Shown here in pieces: positions 30,897 to 44,259 of a stretch of DNA of 64,000 nt. The notes under the pieces were generated by a model. That model ran no database searches and was not told the origin of the DNA. It saw only the letters and a program-made list of their open reading frames with translations. Position 1 is the stretch's first letter. Every line of letters starts with the position of its first letter. The stretch lies in contig JABYQR010000048.1 of the NCBI GenBank assembly GCA_022592445.1, forward strand, positions 1 through 64,000, written 5' to 3'. Source of the stretch: Cytidiella melzeri. Taxonomy: Eukaryota > Basidiomycota > Agaricomycetes > Polyporales > Irpicaceae. The position numbers and the translations under genes were made by a program.

Positions 30897-31421
30897 ACAG
30901 ACATGTGGCACTGAATCCTAATTGAGGCATTTATGGCAGAGATGAAATCAAAAGTGGCTCTAGATTTCTAATTCCCTTGGGGGTATGCATCCAGTGTAAT
31001 GCTCCAGCAGGACACTGCGAGTGAGCCATCTTGTCAAGAGACTATCCATATTTTTCGACACTTGATCTTACAGACATATGTCAAGATCATGATGATTGCT
31101 GCAGCAGCACATATACCTTTTTTACACACAAAAGTGCCTCATCATATACCTCAGTTCTCCCGTGCCTTTCTAATAATGTATGAAAGTATGTGCACTACTT
31201 TTCTCTTGGATAAATCTTGTGGTTACGCAGTGTGCTCTCACTCGACAATGGACATCAACTCTGAGGAACCTGCGGCGCCTGATTATCACCCGCAAAGTAA
31301 TAGATGATCAACTGTGTAACTTGACTCTACCCTCACCGACCACTAGCATCCCTATTCTTCCCATTCACCACCTTCACTCTTGACTAACTCCCGCCTGCCA
31401 ATTTTGAATACTTTGAGCGAC
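30897..31421. other. repeat debris and promoter of the next gene
   Basis: A short frame from 30999 (MLQQDTASEPSCQE) loosely recalls the FQQD block of Tc1/pogo transposases but is too short to name. From about 31250 the base composition changes to that of the host genes and the segment should include the promoter of the gene at 31422. Confidence 0.35.
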
Positions 31422-32560
31422 ATGGCACCCCCACCTATTCAGCTGTTCCTCACCACAATCGCGTCTCAAATCACCCTCCGACAACGTCAAGGTAAAAAAA
31501 AAAAGTCACCTCTCCCGACATCCAGGAGCTGAACCCATGGCTCACGCGACGAAACCCCTCTTCACAACAGAGTACATCCTGCGCGTCCTTCAAGTGAAAA
31601 AGATCCCGTTCACGTCTTACGATCTCGCCTCTGACGAAGACGCAAAGAAGCTGTGGAGGAGGAAAGCTCCCCGAGGCAAGTGCAGCACAGTGCCTTCACT
31701 GCGCACTTTCCAATAAACCAAGAAAAGGAACCCATGTATCTCCAACTGACCAATGGGTAACGCAGATAAACAACAACTCCCTGGTATACTCGTAGGAGGA
31801 GAGTTCCCCGGTGTGAGTATGAAAACAACAACACCTCGCGCAGCTCTCAATCCTCATCTCTAACATGTTGCCCCCACTAGACATTTGAACAATTGTCAGT
31901 ACTGACAGCCCCCACTCTCGCTCCCCTCTCCATTCTCTCAAACTAACCCGCTCATTCCCCCCAAAAAGCGAAGAATCCGTCGAATTCAACGAACTCGACA
32001 TCTTCCTTCGACGCAATGAAGACTACAAACCGTTCGAAGATGACGCGCCCCTCCTCCGCGCCGAACCCGTCGGCGTCCCCGGCGCATACTCACCCTTACA
32101 AATGTATCCTAAACACGCCGGCCCCCCCTCACGCTCGCCCTCGCCCTCGCCACTCGCGCACCGGGCAAAGGAAAAGAAAGATGGAGAAGTGAAGGCGGAG
32201 GCATTGACGGAGTTTGGGTTGGGGGATGTGACTGTGAGTATGGATGATTTGAAGGCATTGGTGGAGGAGTTGGGATTGGGCGGGGAGGAGGCGAGGGAAC
32301 TGGTGAGTGGGCTTGCGGGAACGTCACAGGAGGAGAAAAAGAAGGAGCAGCCTGTGTTGGTGAAGAAGGGAAAGGATGGGGAGGTGAAGAAGGACGAGGA
32401 GAGTGTTGTTCAACCCGAGCAAATTGAAGAGACGCAAGCGGGGAATTCGCCTGAGACACAGACGGACGATGCGAAGCCACTGGGAGAGGAACCTGCACCG
32501 TCCATAGTCAAGGTCACTCCGCCCGAGGAAGAGGAGTCCACTACCCAGGAAGAATCTTGA
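31422..32560 (+). CDS. SH3BGR/thioredoxin-fold protein
   Basis: A 275-aa protein in five exons: 31422-31491, 31571-31675, 31766-31812, 31881-31894 and 31969-32560. Residues 1-90 form a glutaredoxin-like SH3BGR domain: PIQLFLTTIASQITLRQRQ, then YILRVLQVKKIPFTSYDLAS, then QLPGILVGGEFPGTFEQF. There is no CXXC motif, so redox activity is not expected. The C-terminal two thirds are acidic and Pro/Ser/Glu-rich, probably disordered, with a short predicted helix (DDLKALVEELGLGGEEARE). The second intron is GC-AG (31676-31765) and exon 4 has only 14 nt; both are forced by the conserved domain. Its role is unknown; it lies at the boundary of the transposon island. Confidence 0.83.
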
Positions 32561-32749
32561 TATTCCATGTCAGTCTGAAAATCATCTTATTCATTAGCAG
32601 GCAGAACCTGTATTTATATAGATTGCACATTCACTGTAACATATAAACTCCAATAAAACGATATACATACTGGTTTTACAGTAATGCAACTAAACGGGTT
32701 CCATACAAGGGCTACATCATGCTACGCGTGTCCTTTGAGCTTGGGGTAT

Positions 32750-34192
32750 TCATTCATGATCGGACTGCAACAACCTCGACCGTCGACGTCGCAACGGGGT
32801 TTCAGGCGTCGAAGACGACGAAGGCCTCAACACGCCCTCTTCTTCTGGCTTGACGTTCGGCTGCTGGACAATACACAACCGTCAAACGTCATCGTCAACT
32901 GAAATGAAACGAGACACTCACAGAGTTCGCCGACCTCGCCACGTTCCCCAAACTGCGACTCCTCTTTTGCCTGGGCACCCGCGGCGTGGCAGGCACACTC
33001 GGCTCACGCTTCACCCGCCTTGCGCTGCCCAACCCTCCTCCGCCTTGCTGCTGCTGCTGGGATTTCTCATACGCACCAGCAGACTCAATAGACGGCTGCA
33101 CGTGTCTCTGTAGCCGCCACTCTATCATGGGGAGCAAACACGATGCGAGCATGACGAAGGAGATGAAGAAGAAACTGCCGGAGGCGATAAGTGCGGTCAA
33201 AAGCGGGAAACGGGTGGCTAGTCCACTATTTCACGAATGGGTAGCGGATGTCCGGTCAAAAATAGGTTTCGAGGTTTAGTCATAATGGGAAGGAAGACAG
33301 CAGAGCAAGAGAAAAAATACGTTACCGCAATCCTGTGTGAACGACGACGCCGCGCAGGAATGCGGAGGACACGGTCAGTTCACGACCTTCGCCGCGTCCC
33401 AGGCTTCTCCATAGATCTTTGCGTCCGATTTCGACTGAAGCAAAGGCGTTGGACGTCCCGAAGACTATGTTGGACGTTAGTGGTATGTCGATAGTGAGGG
33501 TGTTGCGGGTGCCGAGGAGGAATGACCATGGTGCTGAGTTTGAGGGCAGCACGAGGGCCTACGAAAAGTCGAGAAAACGATGATCAGAATATGGTGAAGA
33601 GAATAGGGATAGACTCGTACATACCGGTCGGCGGATGTGTACTATAGTGTCGTTATTGGGTGAGTGGAGCCTGAGGGTGGTCATGAAGTTACCGAGCTCG
33701 AGGTTGGCCGGAGAGGGAGGTACGACGAGGTGCAAGGACACGTCGTACTTTTGTTGACTTGCCAATACAGGAAGCTGTACTTGGGCGTACGGGGAGCCAC
33801 CGTCCCTGAGTTCCACCACCGCCAAGTCAGCAAAAATCGCACCGAAAGCTAGCAAAAGCGAGCGCGTATGCATACCCATACTGCAAGTACAAACATGCCT
33901 CCCAGCCTACAGCTATGCTGCGCCACACAAACCATCCCGCAGAAACGGAAAAGAAGAGAAGCACGGGTATGCTCACGATGAAGACGACTAGTGGGACGAG
34001 TTGGGGGAGGTATGCCCGGAATGAGGACCAAGTTGCGTGCAGGAGGTCGGAGAGTACCTGGACGGGGAAATAAATCCAGGAGTATACAAAGGATTCATTG
34101 CCGAGTCTGTGCTTGTCTTCTACTCTTCCTGTGTTCATGTCGCCCCCGAGCGTGTGTTGGTCGTGCTCAACAGTGGAACGAGCACCGTGCAT
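32750..34192 (-). CDS. seipin homologue
   Basis: A 382-aa protein in five exons: 34192-33876, 33805-33625, 33558-33326, 33225-32922 and 32863-32750. It has two membrane segments, near residues 58-85 (LPQLVPLVVFIVSIPVLLFF) and 249-275 (ALIASGSFFFISFVMLASCL), with the conserved lumenal domain between them: YGDGGSPYAQVQL, YDVSLHLVVPPSPANLELGN and FMTTLRL. These are hallmarks of seipin (Fld1/Sei1), an ER protein that assembles at contact sites with lipid droplets and organises droplet budding. The tail is Arg/Ser/Pro-rich and cytosolic. Divergent from the gene at 34538. Exon 5 is less certain, because the tail is not conserved. Confidence 0.9.
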
Positions 34193-34537
34193 ACTACTCT
34201 ATAACACACGGTGTGACACACGCGTCCGTGACATGTGACAAAAGTACTGTAATACATTCAGTTTGCATTCGGTACTGTAGCATCAGACCTAGATATAGTT
34301 ATATACAACCTCCCGCAATAGTACACTACTATCAGATGGCCCTGGCCCTCCTGCAGTGCTTATAATCCAATGGATCCACCTCTGCCTGAGACGAAAGACT
34401 TCGAGGTGTGCTCCTGTCTTCACCTTCTAGCTTACGACTAGTCAATTCTAGTTCAACCGCATAGTGATTGACTACAACGTGAAGAGGTGCACCACAATCT
34501 CTCTCGTTATCAAACCCGCGTGACCACAGAAATCTGC

Positions 34538-35152
34538 ATGGCTTCCACCGACCTCCAAAAGCTCTTCGCACACCGTCCGTCCTCCTCTCAAATCCAAACC
34601 TACCTCTCCTCTCTCCTCACCTCGAACGCGTCTTTGATTCCCGAAATCAAGGCCTACCCCGACGCCGTCTACTTCAACTACTTTTCTCTCGGACTGAGTC
34701 TCCTGTTCAAGCCCGTAGAGGGCTACAAGCCTACGACAGGTCTCTCACGCGACGAGCTTGATGACGCACGTCTGGTGCTCGACGGTATCGATCTCTACAA
34801 CGTCGCCACGCCGAAGGAAGGCCAGAGGAAGGCGAAACAGCAGTCTTACGCGACCTACCCTGTGGACTCGATCACGCTCAAATTGGTGTCCACGCCGGAC
34901 AAACCGGAGAGAGCGAGTGAGATGACGGTGAAGACGAGCACGACGGGAAAAGAGTTTGTAGAGTGCATGGGTGAGCCTGAGCGGAAAGGAGGAGGTGCAG
35001 GGCCTTCGTCTGGTTCGATAGGGATCTGGTGTGAGTGGACAAAGGACGGGGTGCTAGTTGAGTTTGGTGGTGACGAGGCGAGGGGACCTCAGGCGTGGGA
35101 GAGGGGCAAGGACGCTGTGTGGAAGGTGATCACGCTCTTTCCTCAGACATGA
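34538..35152 (+). CDS. conserved fungal protein, function unknown
   Basis: A single exon of 204 codons. The chosen ATG gives MASTDLQKLFAHRPS; an in-frame ATG at 34487 would add 17 residues. The N-terminal half is helical (QIQTYLSSLLTSN), followed by a motif-like stretch DAVYFNYFSLGLSLLFKP and DGIDLYN, and the C-terminal half looks like a small beta sheet (SIGIWCEWTKDGVLVEFGG, AVWKVITLF). I recognise no named domain, but the composition and compact motifs suggest a folded cytosolic protein. It ends 81 bp from the convergent gene at 35234. Confidence 0.7.
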   Translation: MASTDLQKLFAHRPSSSQIQTYLSSLLTSNASLIPEIKAYPDAVYFNYFSLGLSLLFKPVEGYKPTTGLSRDELDDARLVLDGIDLYNVATPKEGQRKAKQQSYATYPVDSITLKLVSTPDKPERASEMTVKTSTTGKEFVECMGEPERKGGGAGPSSGSIGIWCEWTKDGVLVEFGGDEARGPQAWERGKDAVWKVITLFPQT

Positions 35153-35233
35153 GCTGAGTGTGATTGCGGTATCAAAAATGAGGTTGTATATATATTTGCA
35201 TTGTACACGATATGACACATGTAATCTAATCGT

Positions 35234-35958
35234 TCAACTGGGACCGACTGGAAAACTGATGAGGTTTGTTTTGTGGGGAGCGAGTGACGAGGGACTTACG
35301 GTAGTCAAAGACTTGACGAGCAGAGAGCTCCTCGCCTTTGGGCCCAGTGAAGAAGACACGCTTGACGTACCTCCTCTCGCCGTTGACGTTCTGGATGTCC
35401 CACACCTCGAGAGCAAGTCAGCACGCGAAAGGAAGATGAAAACAAACAAGGGATATAATACCTGTTCGGCAATCCACGTCTTGCCACTCTTGGGGGTGTC
35501 GCTGTGGCCGACGGTGTTGATGACACCGTTTTGGAGCGAGTGGTCTGACCAGTCTTCCTTGAGGTATGCGGGCTCAAGATCAGAGGCCTTTGCACGCCTG
35601 GACTTTGTGACGACATCGCCAAAGAGCTGGTCAGAGACCTCGCGGTCCTGCCAATCGAGGGGACGGGTCTCTGTAACACTGCCGACGCCTCCGGTGAGCT
35701 CTTGAGAGTTGATGATGGTCTCTACGCCGTCTACGGTTTTGTGGTCGAGAGTGACGTAGAGCGAGGCGAGGGAGATGGCCTTGCGGGTCATCCAGCCTAC
35801 ACCCTGGAGGGTGAGGATGCCGTCGGTATCATCGCTCAAGGACTTGTTCTGCAGGGGGCATTGTCAGTGCTGTGGACTGTGTGTGATGGTGGGAGAGGAC
35901 GTACGAGGAGGTATTTACCGGTGAGGTTGAGCGAGGTTGTTTCTGGTGGGACTGCCAT
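35234..35958 (-). CDS. conserved fungal protein, probable lipocalin-like fold
   Basis: A 186-aa protein in four exons: 35958-35905, 35848-35462, 35405-35300 and 35247-35234. The N-terminus has LNLTGKYLLNKSLSDDTDGI and then LQGVGWMTRKAISLASLYV; further blocks are TGGVGSVTETRPLDWQDRE and KTWIAEQVWDIQNVNGERR ending in VFDYLGPS. This pattern occurs in a widespread fungal family without a known function to me; alternating short strands suggest a small beta barrel such as the lipocalin/FABP fold, which is inference. The last exon codes only for four residues and the stop. It starts 205 bp from the divergent LCCL gene. Confidence 0.75.
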
Positions 35959-36163
35959 GGTGGATGAGGGATCGATGGGAGAGCGGGGTGTGGGTTTATA
36001 TGCATGGCTGGGTGCAATGGTATAAGGTGTATGATATTATTAGTTAGCTAGTAATTGGAGCTGACCGTCGCCCGAGATTTATTGCTAAATAACCGCCCTG
36101 TGCCCCACGTTACTGTCCATGCTCCTCCAATAAGTACATCGACGCTCGTTTTCAGCTCTGCAC

Positions 36164-38308
36164 ATGTCCACCAGACACACCTCCGAGTCCGCGGCGGCGT
36201 CGGGCTCGTCCCACTCGAGTATTCCGTACACCCTCGCAGGCCAAGTATCCCCGTCGAACCCCTCCAAACCACCTTTCATCACGACGACGACGACGACAGC
36301 GACGATGGAAGACAGCCATCCACGGCAGCTGCTCAGTTTCGTCGGCTGGTATCGTCCCACAGTCCAGAGAGCGTGGCTCTACGTTCGAGGTCCCAGGCCA
36401 AAGATAGACTTGCAAGGTCACTTCTTCTCCCACTCACACAATCGATTATTTACAGTTAATTAACAGATCCCCCGCCTTTCCTCAACTTGACTTTCCACTC
36501 CGGTCGCCGAGCTTACAGTCTCGGCTTGGAACCCGCCCTCGTCCGCGCCACCCGCCACTTGCAGTCCCCGTGGTTTTTCGCCGTCTTCGCTGCTGCATAC
36601 ATCGTCGCCCTCGCCTTTCTCGCCCGCGAACAGGCCTGGCTCACCCCTCCCGAAGACTACATCGGCTGCACCTCTGTCTGGTGGACTCAGAACGCGGGCT
36701 GCGGGCTCGACGGCGTCGACTGCACTCCCTTTGCAAACGCCTCTTTCTCCTTCCGCTGTCCCGCCCAGTGCGCGTCCGTCACCTTGCACAACCCACGCAC
36801 AGTCGGCAACGAACGAGTCAACTTTGTCCCTCTCCTCGTAGGCGGTGGAGATCCCGAGGTCACCTATCGAGGAGACAGCTTCATCTGTGCCGCTGCAGTC
36901 CAGTCGTAAGTCGTCCCACCAGTACTGTCCACAATCAATAATATTCACATCATTGTCATCTACAGCGGCAAGATCAGCGACTCGAGAGGCGGCTGCGTCA
37001 CACTGTCCCTCGTCGGCTCCTTCACCAACTACCTGCCTTTCACTGCCAACGGCCTCACCTCCCTCGGTTTCCCCTCCACATTCCCTCTTTCCTTCCAATT
37101 CCTACCAGAGACCGATCTCACCCACTGCACCGACCTCCGCAACGATGCCCTCATATTTAACGTCCTCATCACCGTCCTTCTCTTCTGGCTTCTTCGTCCC
37201 AAACCCATCCTCACCTTCTGGTCTCTTTTCTGTATCGGCTTCTGGCACGTCACCCTCTTCTCCCAACCCCGCGCCAACCCCCCTCCCATCGACGCCGCCT
37301 TCCAGACCTTCCTCCCCGCCCTCTTCGTCGCCTATGCTTTCTGGAGAGTCGCCTGGAGATTCACACTCCCCGCTTTCCGCCTCGCACCACTCGAATCCTC
37401 CGTCCTCTACCTCTCCGGCTTCTGGGTCGGCGTCCTAGCCAACCTGACAATGGACAAGATCCCCATCGACCGTCTCACCGCAGCCGACATCCGCGGCCGC
37501 GAAGGTGCCATCACCGCCCTCGTCATCATCATCCTCATCCTCCTCGCCATCGTCATCAACCAGGTTCGCGTCATCCGCAAAACCGGATGGCTACCGCACT
37601 ACCTCGCGTGGTACGTTGCCGGCGGCCTCGTCGTCCTCGTCATATCCCAACTCCCCGGCTTGGAGCTTCGAATACATCACTACATTATAGCGATGGTGTT
37701 CATGCCGGGCACAGCGTGGCCGACACGGTTGTCTGCGCTTTACCAGGGTTTCCTCTTGGGATTGTTCCTCAACGGCGTCGCCGCCTTTGGGTTTGACTCG
37801 ATTCTGCAAACAGCAGCAGACGTCAGTCTCTTTTTCTCTCCCCATTTTTTCTGGATGCTGACTATTCTCTTTCGACAGCTTCAACGAGACGGCCCCTCCG
37901 GCTCCGCCCTCCCCGCCTTCCTCACCAACTCCACCAATTTCAACACCTCCCTTCCTCTCCAGAACCAAACCCTCTTCTGGAACCCCATCTCCGCCGCCGT
38001 TTCTGGTGATGGGTACGACGGCTTTGCGCTCCTCGTGGACGACGTGCTACGGTACATGGGACCAGCGACGAATTATACGCTCAGCGCGTTGACCGTCGGG
38101 ATCCCGCATTTCTTCAGGTTGGCGGTGAGTTTCTTCCTCTTTCTTTCGGGCTTTTGTAAAGCCTTTGTTATTCATGCATATAGATGAACTAATTTTCTTT
38201 TTGGGTCCGGGACAGTACACGAGCTCGGGGCAAGCCGCAGATTTTACTATGCCGGCGACGTTGTGGCCGAACGGGACGTGGGTGGATCCTCTCCCTGGGG
38301 CTACGTAA
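36164..38308 (+). CDS. LCCL-domain multispanning membrane protein
   Basis: A 628-aa protein in five exons: 36164-36416, 36467-36905, 36966-37821, 37879-38124 and 38216-38308. After a disordered, Ser/Pro/Thr-rich N-terminus and one membrane segment (about residues 120-138, FFAVFAAAYIVALAFL), an LCCL domain spans roughly 150-250: CTSVWW, AGCGLDGVDC, FRCPAQC, YRGDSFICAAAV and GGCVTLSLVG, with the conserved cysteines present. Six or more further membrane segments follow (for example NVLITVLLFWLL, ALVIIILILLAIVI). Several N-glycosylation sites lie in the last lumenal loop (NSTNF, NQT, NYT). Fungal LCCL membrane proteins are known, but their function is unclear to me. Confidence 0.9.
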
Positions 38309-38999
38309 AAAACCACTGGCCAGCTGGCAAGACGGAAACGACTCTTCTCGTTCCTTTGCCTGTAATCATATTGACTTTTATACTTTATTGGTCACTTATT
38401 GGTATCGGTCTGGTATACTTACTCGAGACGAGACGAAGGACAAGGTGTTGTGGGACGCTGTACTCTTACGTGCAAGGCAGTGGAAAAAAGCTGATTCGCA
38501 GACTTTTGGTCAACTGCCTCGCATGATGATTCGATGCGGTCAGGTGGGACCAGCCGGATTCTTAGGCTTAGGCAGTCCAAGTTGCATAATGCAATTGCCA
38601 GGTAGGAGTGATTTGATATATTACGGTTGTAAAAAAGTATGTGCCAATACTTGCTCTGGAAAAAATGATGCCTATATACGTATGTGCTAGCAAACTACTG
38701 AGGGTGAGGGCGACTGTGACTAGAGAGAAAGAAATGTGAGCGAGAGAGGGGCGACCAGGCCCCAAGCGTGATGGGGATAGGGCACTGTCTCCATTGAGAA
38801 GGAATGTGAAGAAAGGAGCGGGAGAGCAGGAGAGAGCGACGATGGGAGGGACGCCCCACACCCGGAGAAAAAAAATAGCAAGCAGTAGTAAGGGGAGGGT
38901 GGAGAGCAGTCGATACATACTAAATAGATAATTCTAACCTGCAAAGGATAGATTATAACAAACGGTGAAAAGAAAACAACTGAAAGGCGATGGATGGTT
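38309..38999. other. convergent intergenic region
   Basis: Lies between the ends of two convergent genes. Nothing coding was seen; it is AT-rich near 38580-38690 and purine-rich at 38720-38880. Confidence 0.4.
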
Positions 39000-41900
39000 T
39001 CACTGGTGGAACAACTGAGTGGCGTTGAAAGACTGGGTGATGTTGGTGACCGTGACAGGGACCTTGGACTGAAGCGCGAGGGATGCATCTCCCCATATTG
39101 CATTGAAGCTAGGGTTGCTGTTCGAGTCGTCCGAGACAACCAAAGGCGCGGTGGCGTTCTCTGTCCAGGTGACAGAGCCGTGGAGAGCGTCGATCGTCCA
39201 GTTCCTCACGATCGAGGCGGGTTTCGTCGCAAAGTACAACGCGCCCTCGTCATCCGAGAGGGACGAAACCACAGAGCTAACGTCACTGGGATCAATGTTA
39301 CCAAAGACAGCCACCTCTAGCACCGGAAGACTCGACAGTGCCTCGTAAATGGCGGACGACGGCGCCGGAGGTACAGCCTGACGGTTCATGACAAACGCAA
39401 CAATGGAACTGGCAGTTGACTGGTCGAGTGATGAGAGGTAGCTGAGGATGACGTGGTCCATGTAGTTGAGAGTGCCATAGTCACGAGGATCAGTGGACAT
39501 AGATCCTGAGGAGCTGGTCCCAGGGAGCGCACTAACGACTTCTCCGCTGTACACCAAAACACGGGAGTTCACATTCGGTGACAAGACGGCGGCTTGCTTG
39601 GCTACTCCGCTGCGGTTGTCAGTGAAAGGTAACCTGAGCTGGAGAATGTCGAGAACCCCATAAACGGGCCGGTTGGGAAAACATGTCGTGTCAAAAACAG
39701 AAGCCCCGGAAGTAGTCGTCAGACCGAATATTTTGGACTCCAGAGTGTTCAGCTGCTGCAGCTGCGAGGAAGTCAACCCGGGATAACAGGACAACGGCGG
39801 AGGAAAGGGGTCGGGTGGGGTCTTGTCAATGAGAGCCACCAACGATGTCGAGCCAAGCGTCGTCGTTGAGTCGAATGGAATCATGATATCTGAGCCTGCA
39901 ATGTAAGACAGGAACGTCGTTAACGACGACAAAGGCAGCTGCAGTTCACTTGTCCAATACAGCTGCAACGCTGACCGCTGCTGTGTGGACGATGCTGACA
40001 GAAAATATCAGCATATGCAGCCGGTGACAAGGAGCGAGACAATCGTACCAACTGCGAACGTGTACATGCGATCCAACGCCGTATGCGCAACACCATTGAC
40101 TCTACTCAGCTGATCGGCGCTTGGCTGACCATTCTCGACAAACGATGCAGAGGGCTCTCTGACAACCTGGGATGCGAAATCAAAGTCGTACCCCGATACC
40201 TGCAACAAGAAACTTGACGATGGATCATCGGTAGGACCGTCGAGCGACGAGAAAGATTTCCAGTCCGCGCGCTGCACAAAATCCAGCATCGCTCGGTTTG
40301 CGGTAGAGTTCTCTGAACGGACAATATTCCACAAAAGCGCCGCTTGCGCCCACTGCGTCCTGTTTGGGGACGTGCTTGAATCTAGTGCTGGGGCGACATC
40401 AATAAGCGAAACCTGATCGGCACAGCTGTCTGGTGAAGAATTTCCTTGCACTAGCCATATGGCATCGGAAACGGATTCGGAAGTATAGTTGGCGCTAAAA
40501 ACTGCGTTCATCACCGGTACTAGACTGACAAGGCTCTGAGCGAGGTTCTTGCATTGACCAGAGCCCTGCGACGTGCATATGCAAGTAGCATCTGGTTACG
40601 AGTCAGCAGTGACAATAGTGAACAACAGACATCCGATTTACTCACTCATGTTACACGAAGCACCTGCCAAGTCACCTGGGCATACGTGATCGTGGTGCTT
40701 CGTGCCTACCGTGACGCCAACAGCAACAGCGACCGTAACAGTGATGATCAGCGCGATAAACGCGACAATAAACCATATTCGCTGCTCCTTCGATAGCGTT
40801 GACCACACACCCTTCCGCGGCGGTCTAGTAGGGCTGTCTGGCTGAACAGGTGGCACCCGATTTGTAAAGTCTTCTGAACGACCTCTACGATCCCGAGTAG
40901 TTTGCGTCACATTTGGCTCTGCACCGCTGTTCCACACCGTAGGTGCCGCACCCACTCGAATGTCAACGCCACTTGCGGAGAAATGCTCCTTGTACCTAGA
41001 GTCGTGGTTCTGGGCAACAGTGTCATCGCTGTCGAACGGGCGGATTCCTCTGTCTAGCATCGCGGAAAGTATCTGCGCCCTCCCAGCCAGTTCGGGTAAC
41101 GCAAGCGCGTCCTCTGCTTTCCGTATTTCCTGGAAAGGCATGTTTGGTAGTGGGGGAACTGGCGGTAAAGGTTTCCCACGAAACCACGACACGGCGACTT
41201 GCTTGACTGATTTTCTGTCAGGGCTTGAATGTGACAGTCGAGCGACCAGTGAGGATACATAGCTCTTTGCAGACTTGGTAGAGTAAGTTGTTGATGCACG
41301 ACGTCCTCCAGTACTGGCTCGTGACTTTCCTGACGTGGAGCGACCAGACGCAGGTCTGAACTCTTCTTCCTCAAGAATAGGGTCAACCGGAGCCCCAGCA
41401 AATCCTTGTTGCATCAGAGGAGTTGTACTGTTGAGAGACTGCAAACTCGGCGTCGTAGACATTGCTCGCATGCCACCCATGGTTTGCGAAATGGTGCTAT
41501 TTTGGTTGCGCATCGTCGATGCGCCTTCGGAGTCAACAGTTTGTAGCGTGTCTGGAGTTTTTGCTCGGCCTTCTGTCGGATGGGTGTAGGCCGGGGGCGC
41601 ATGTTCTGCTAAGTGAGAAGGCAGGGGCGGTACGGGTGGATGTGAGCGGGGCGAGCCTGGCAGCGGCGGCGGGAATAGTTTCGGGGGAGGGTAGGTAATG
41701 GTAGAGTCGGTGGTGACTGTAGTAAGCGCATTACTGACCACCGACGGCTCGTATATCCTAGGTTTCATAGGAAATGAAGAAGGTGCGAAGGAAGTGTTGT
41801 CACTGCCGTCCGAGGCAGAAGTGAGCAGTGATGTGATAAACGAAGTCGGCAGAGCCGCGCCGTAGGGGTCGTTAGCTATACTAGAGGATCCATCATGCCA

Positions 41901-42368
41901 GTCGTAGGGAGAAGGGTAAGCGAATGTAGTAGGTGTATTGGAAAGACCAGGGACGCCAGAGGTAGGGACCGAAGCAGGATAGTACTGAGAATACACAGGC
42001 GTTTCCTTCAGTGGGGACTGCGCTCTCGAAGGAGAACCTGGAGGTCGCTTCTGCACCTTCAAGGGAGCTGTAGAGGGGCCTGCCACCGGTGGGATAGGCA
42101 AAGCACGAATACTGGGAGGAGTTGTACTCTGGGTGCTCAACGACAGTTCACTCTGGATGGGCGACGGCATGTCTACAGTTTCCTCCACCGGTGACAGGGG
42201 ATATGTCTGAGGGACCGACGGAAACTGGGAAAGACGGGCAAAGCCATCGCTTGACATGATGCTGCCAAAGGTCATGGTGCTGTCGGCAAAGCCTGATGCA
42301 TTTGTTACGAGAGACGGCTTGGATCTGTGAGTTGGCGTTCCCGGGTCTTCCTCAGCGACTGCGAGCAT
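39000..42368 (-). CDS. large type II membrane protein, unknown function
   Basis: A 1086-aa protein in three exons: 42368-40646, 40591-40049 and 39994-39000. Residues 1-530 are cytosolic and disordered, rich in Ser, Pro and Thr, with polyproline runs. One strong membrane segment at about 532-555 (IWFIVAFIALIITVTVAVAV) follows a basic patch. The remaining 530 residues should be outside the cell or in the lumen: they begin with a Cys cluster (CPGDLAGASC, CICTS) and contain many N-glycosylation sites (NYTS, NSS, NRT, NST, NWT, NAT, NIT). No catalytic domain is recognised. It resembles large surface proteins common in basidiomycetes. It lies downstream of Rac1 on the same strand. Confidence 0.78.
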
Positions 42369-43276
42369 ACTTCATGGTCGCAGTGGGTGTGAGAGCGGGT
42401 AGCTTGACATAACGACGGATATAACGCACCTGGTATCAACAGTCCGTAACTGATATAAGGCACTGTTGATGTGACGCTGGTGGCATAGCAAATCTCCCAG
42501 GCCAAACGTACGTCCTTAAGCGTCCTGCCAGTCGCCTCCAGCAGAAATAAGAAAGAGCAACTAGGAGCTGGAGGCCAGCGGAAGTGTAAAATGAGTACAG
42601 GAGGGCCGAGGTGAAACGGAATGATGTGGTGTGTCGGTGATGAGATCAATACGGCTCAGGGGTGCCTGGGAGGCGGGCGCTGTCAGGAACGAGAGTACAC
42701 TGGAAAGAATGAGCTTCACAACGAGTGGACGACGACGGCGAGGTCGTGCAAGGGGGTGAGGAAGAAGAGAGGGGGTCGTCGAGCATCTTTCTTGTTCTAT
42801 GGCGGCATACATGACTGTTCCCGAGCTGTAGAACAATCAGACGCTCGAATGTCTGTGTCCGAACAGACCCCGAGCCCCAGTTATTATTCACGCTCGTTAG
42901 CGACCACCCGCGGTCCTCGACTTACGCACACTTGTCAGAGAGAGAAACAAGACGGCCAAGCAGACGTCAGAGAAATTAGATCAATTCCAAACAGAAAAAC
43001 ACAAAGTAAAACGTAGGGGCGAACATGACAGAACCTCCAAACACGCAGCAGCGTACGCGAATAGGGGAGAGAAAGAAAACAGCCACACTCAGCAGCCGTC
43101 GTAGTAGACATCATGATAACAAGGTAGGTAGGTTACAAGGCGGAAAGGCTGGAAATGCAACGTACAAGTCGTAAATGGGTGCAAATTCGTAAATGGTATC
43201 ACGACCGCTGTGTCGTCGCTGCGCAAAGTGCCTAAAGTAGATGCGTTCTGTACATAAGAAGGTTCGCGCGTCTGCA
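42369..43276. other. upstream region of the type II membrane protein
   Basis: Promoter and leader region of the minus-strand gene ending at 42368, plus the 3' flank of Rac1. Pyrimidine-rich runs on the minus strand (42745-42785) are typical of fungal core promoters. No gene was seen. Confidence 0.4.

Positions 43277-44259
<983 letters not shown>

Noticed and set aside
30999..31050. Tc1/pogo transposase relic (MLQQDTASE)
   Set aside because: Too short and diverged; no second motif in frame. Mentioned only in the description of that stretch.
31501..31570. Alternative start of the SH3BGR-like gene at 31537
   Set aside because: It would remove the first beta strand of the thioredoxin fold. The 79-bp intron 31492-31570 joins two conserved halves in frame.
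36460..37098. 212-codon minus-strand open frame
   Set aside because: Antisense to the LCCL domain, whose cysteine pattern is clear on the plus strand.
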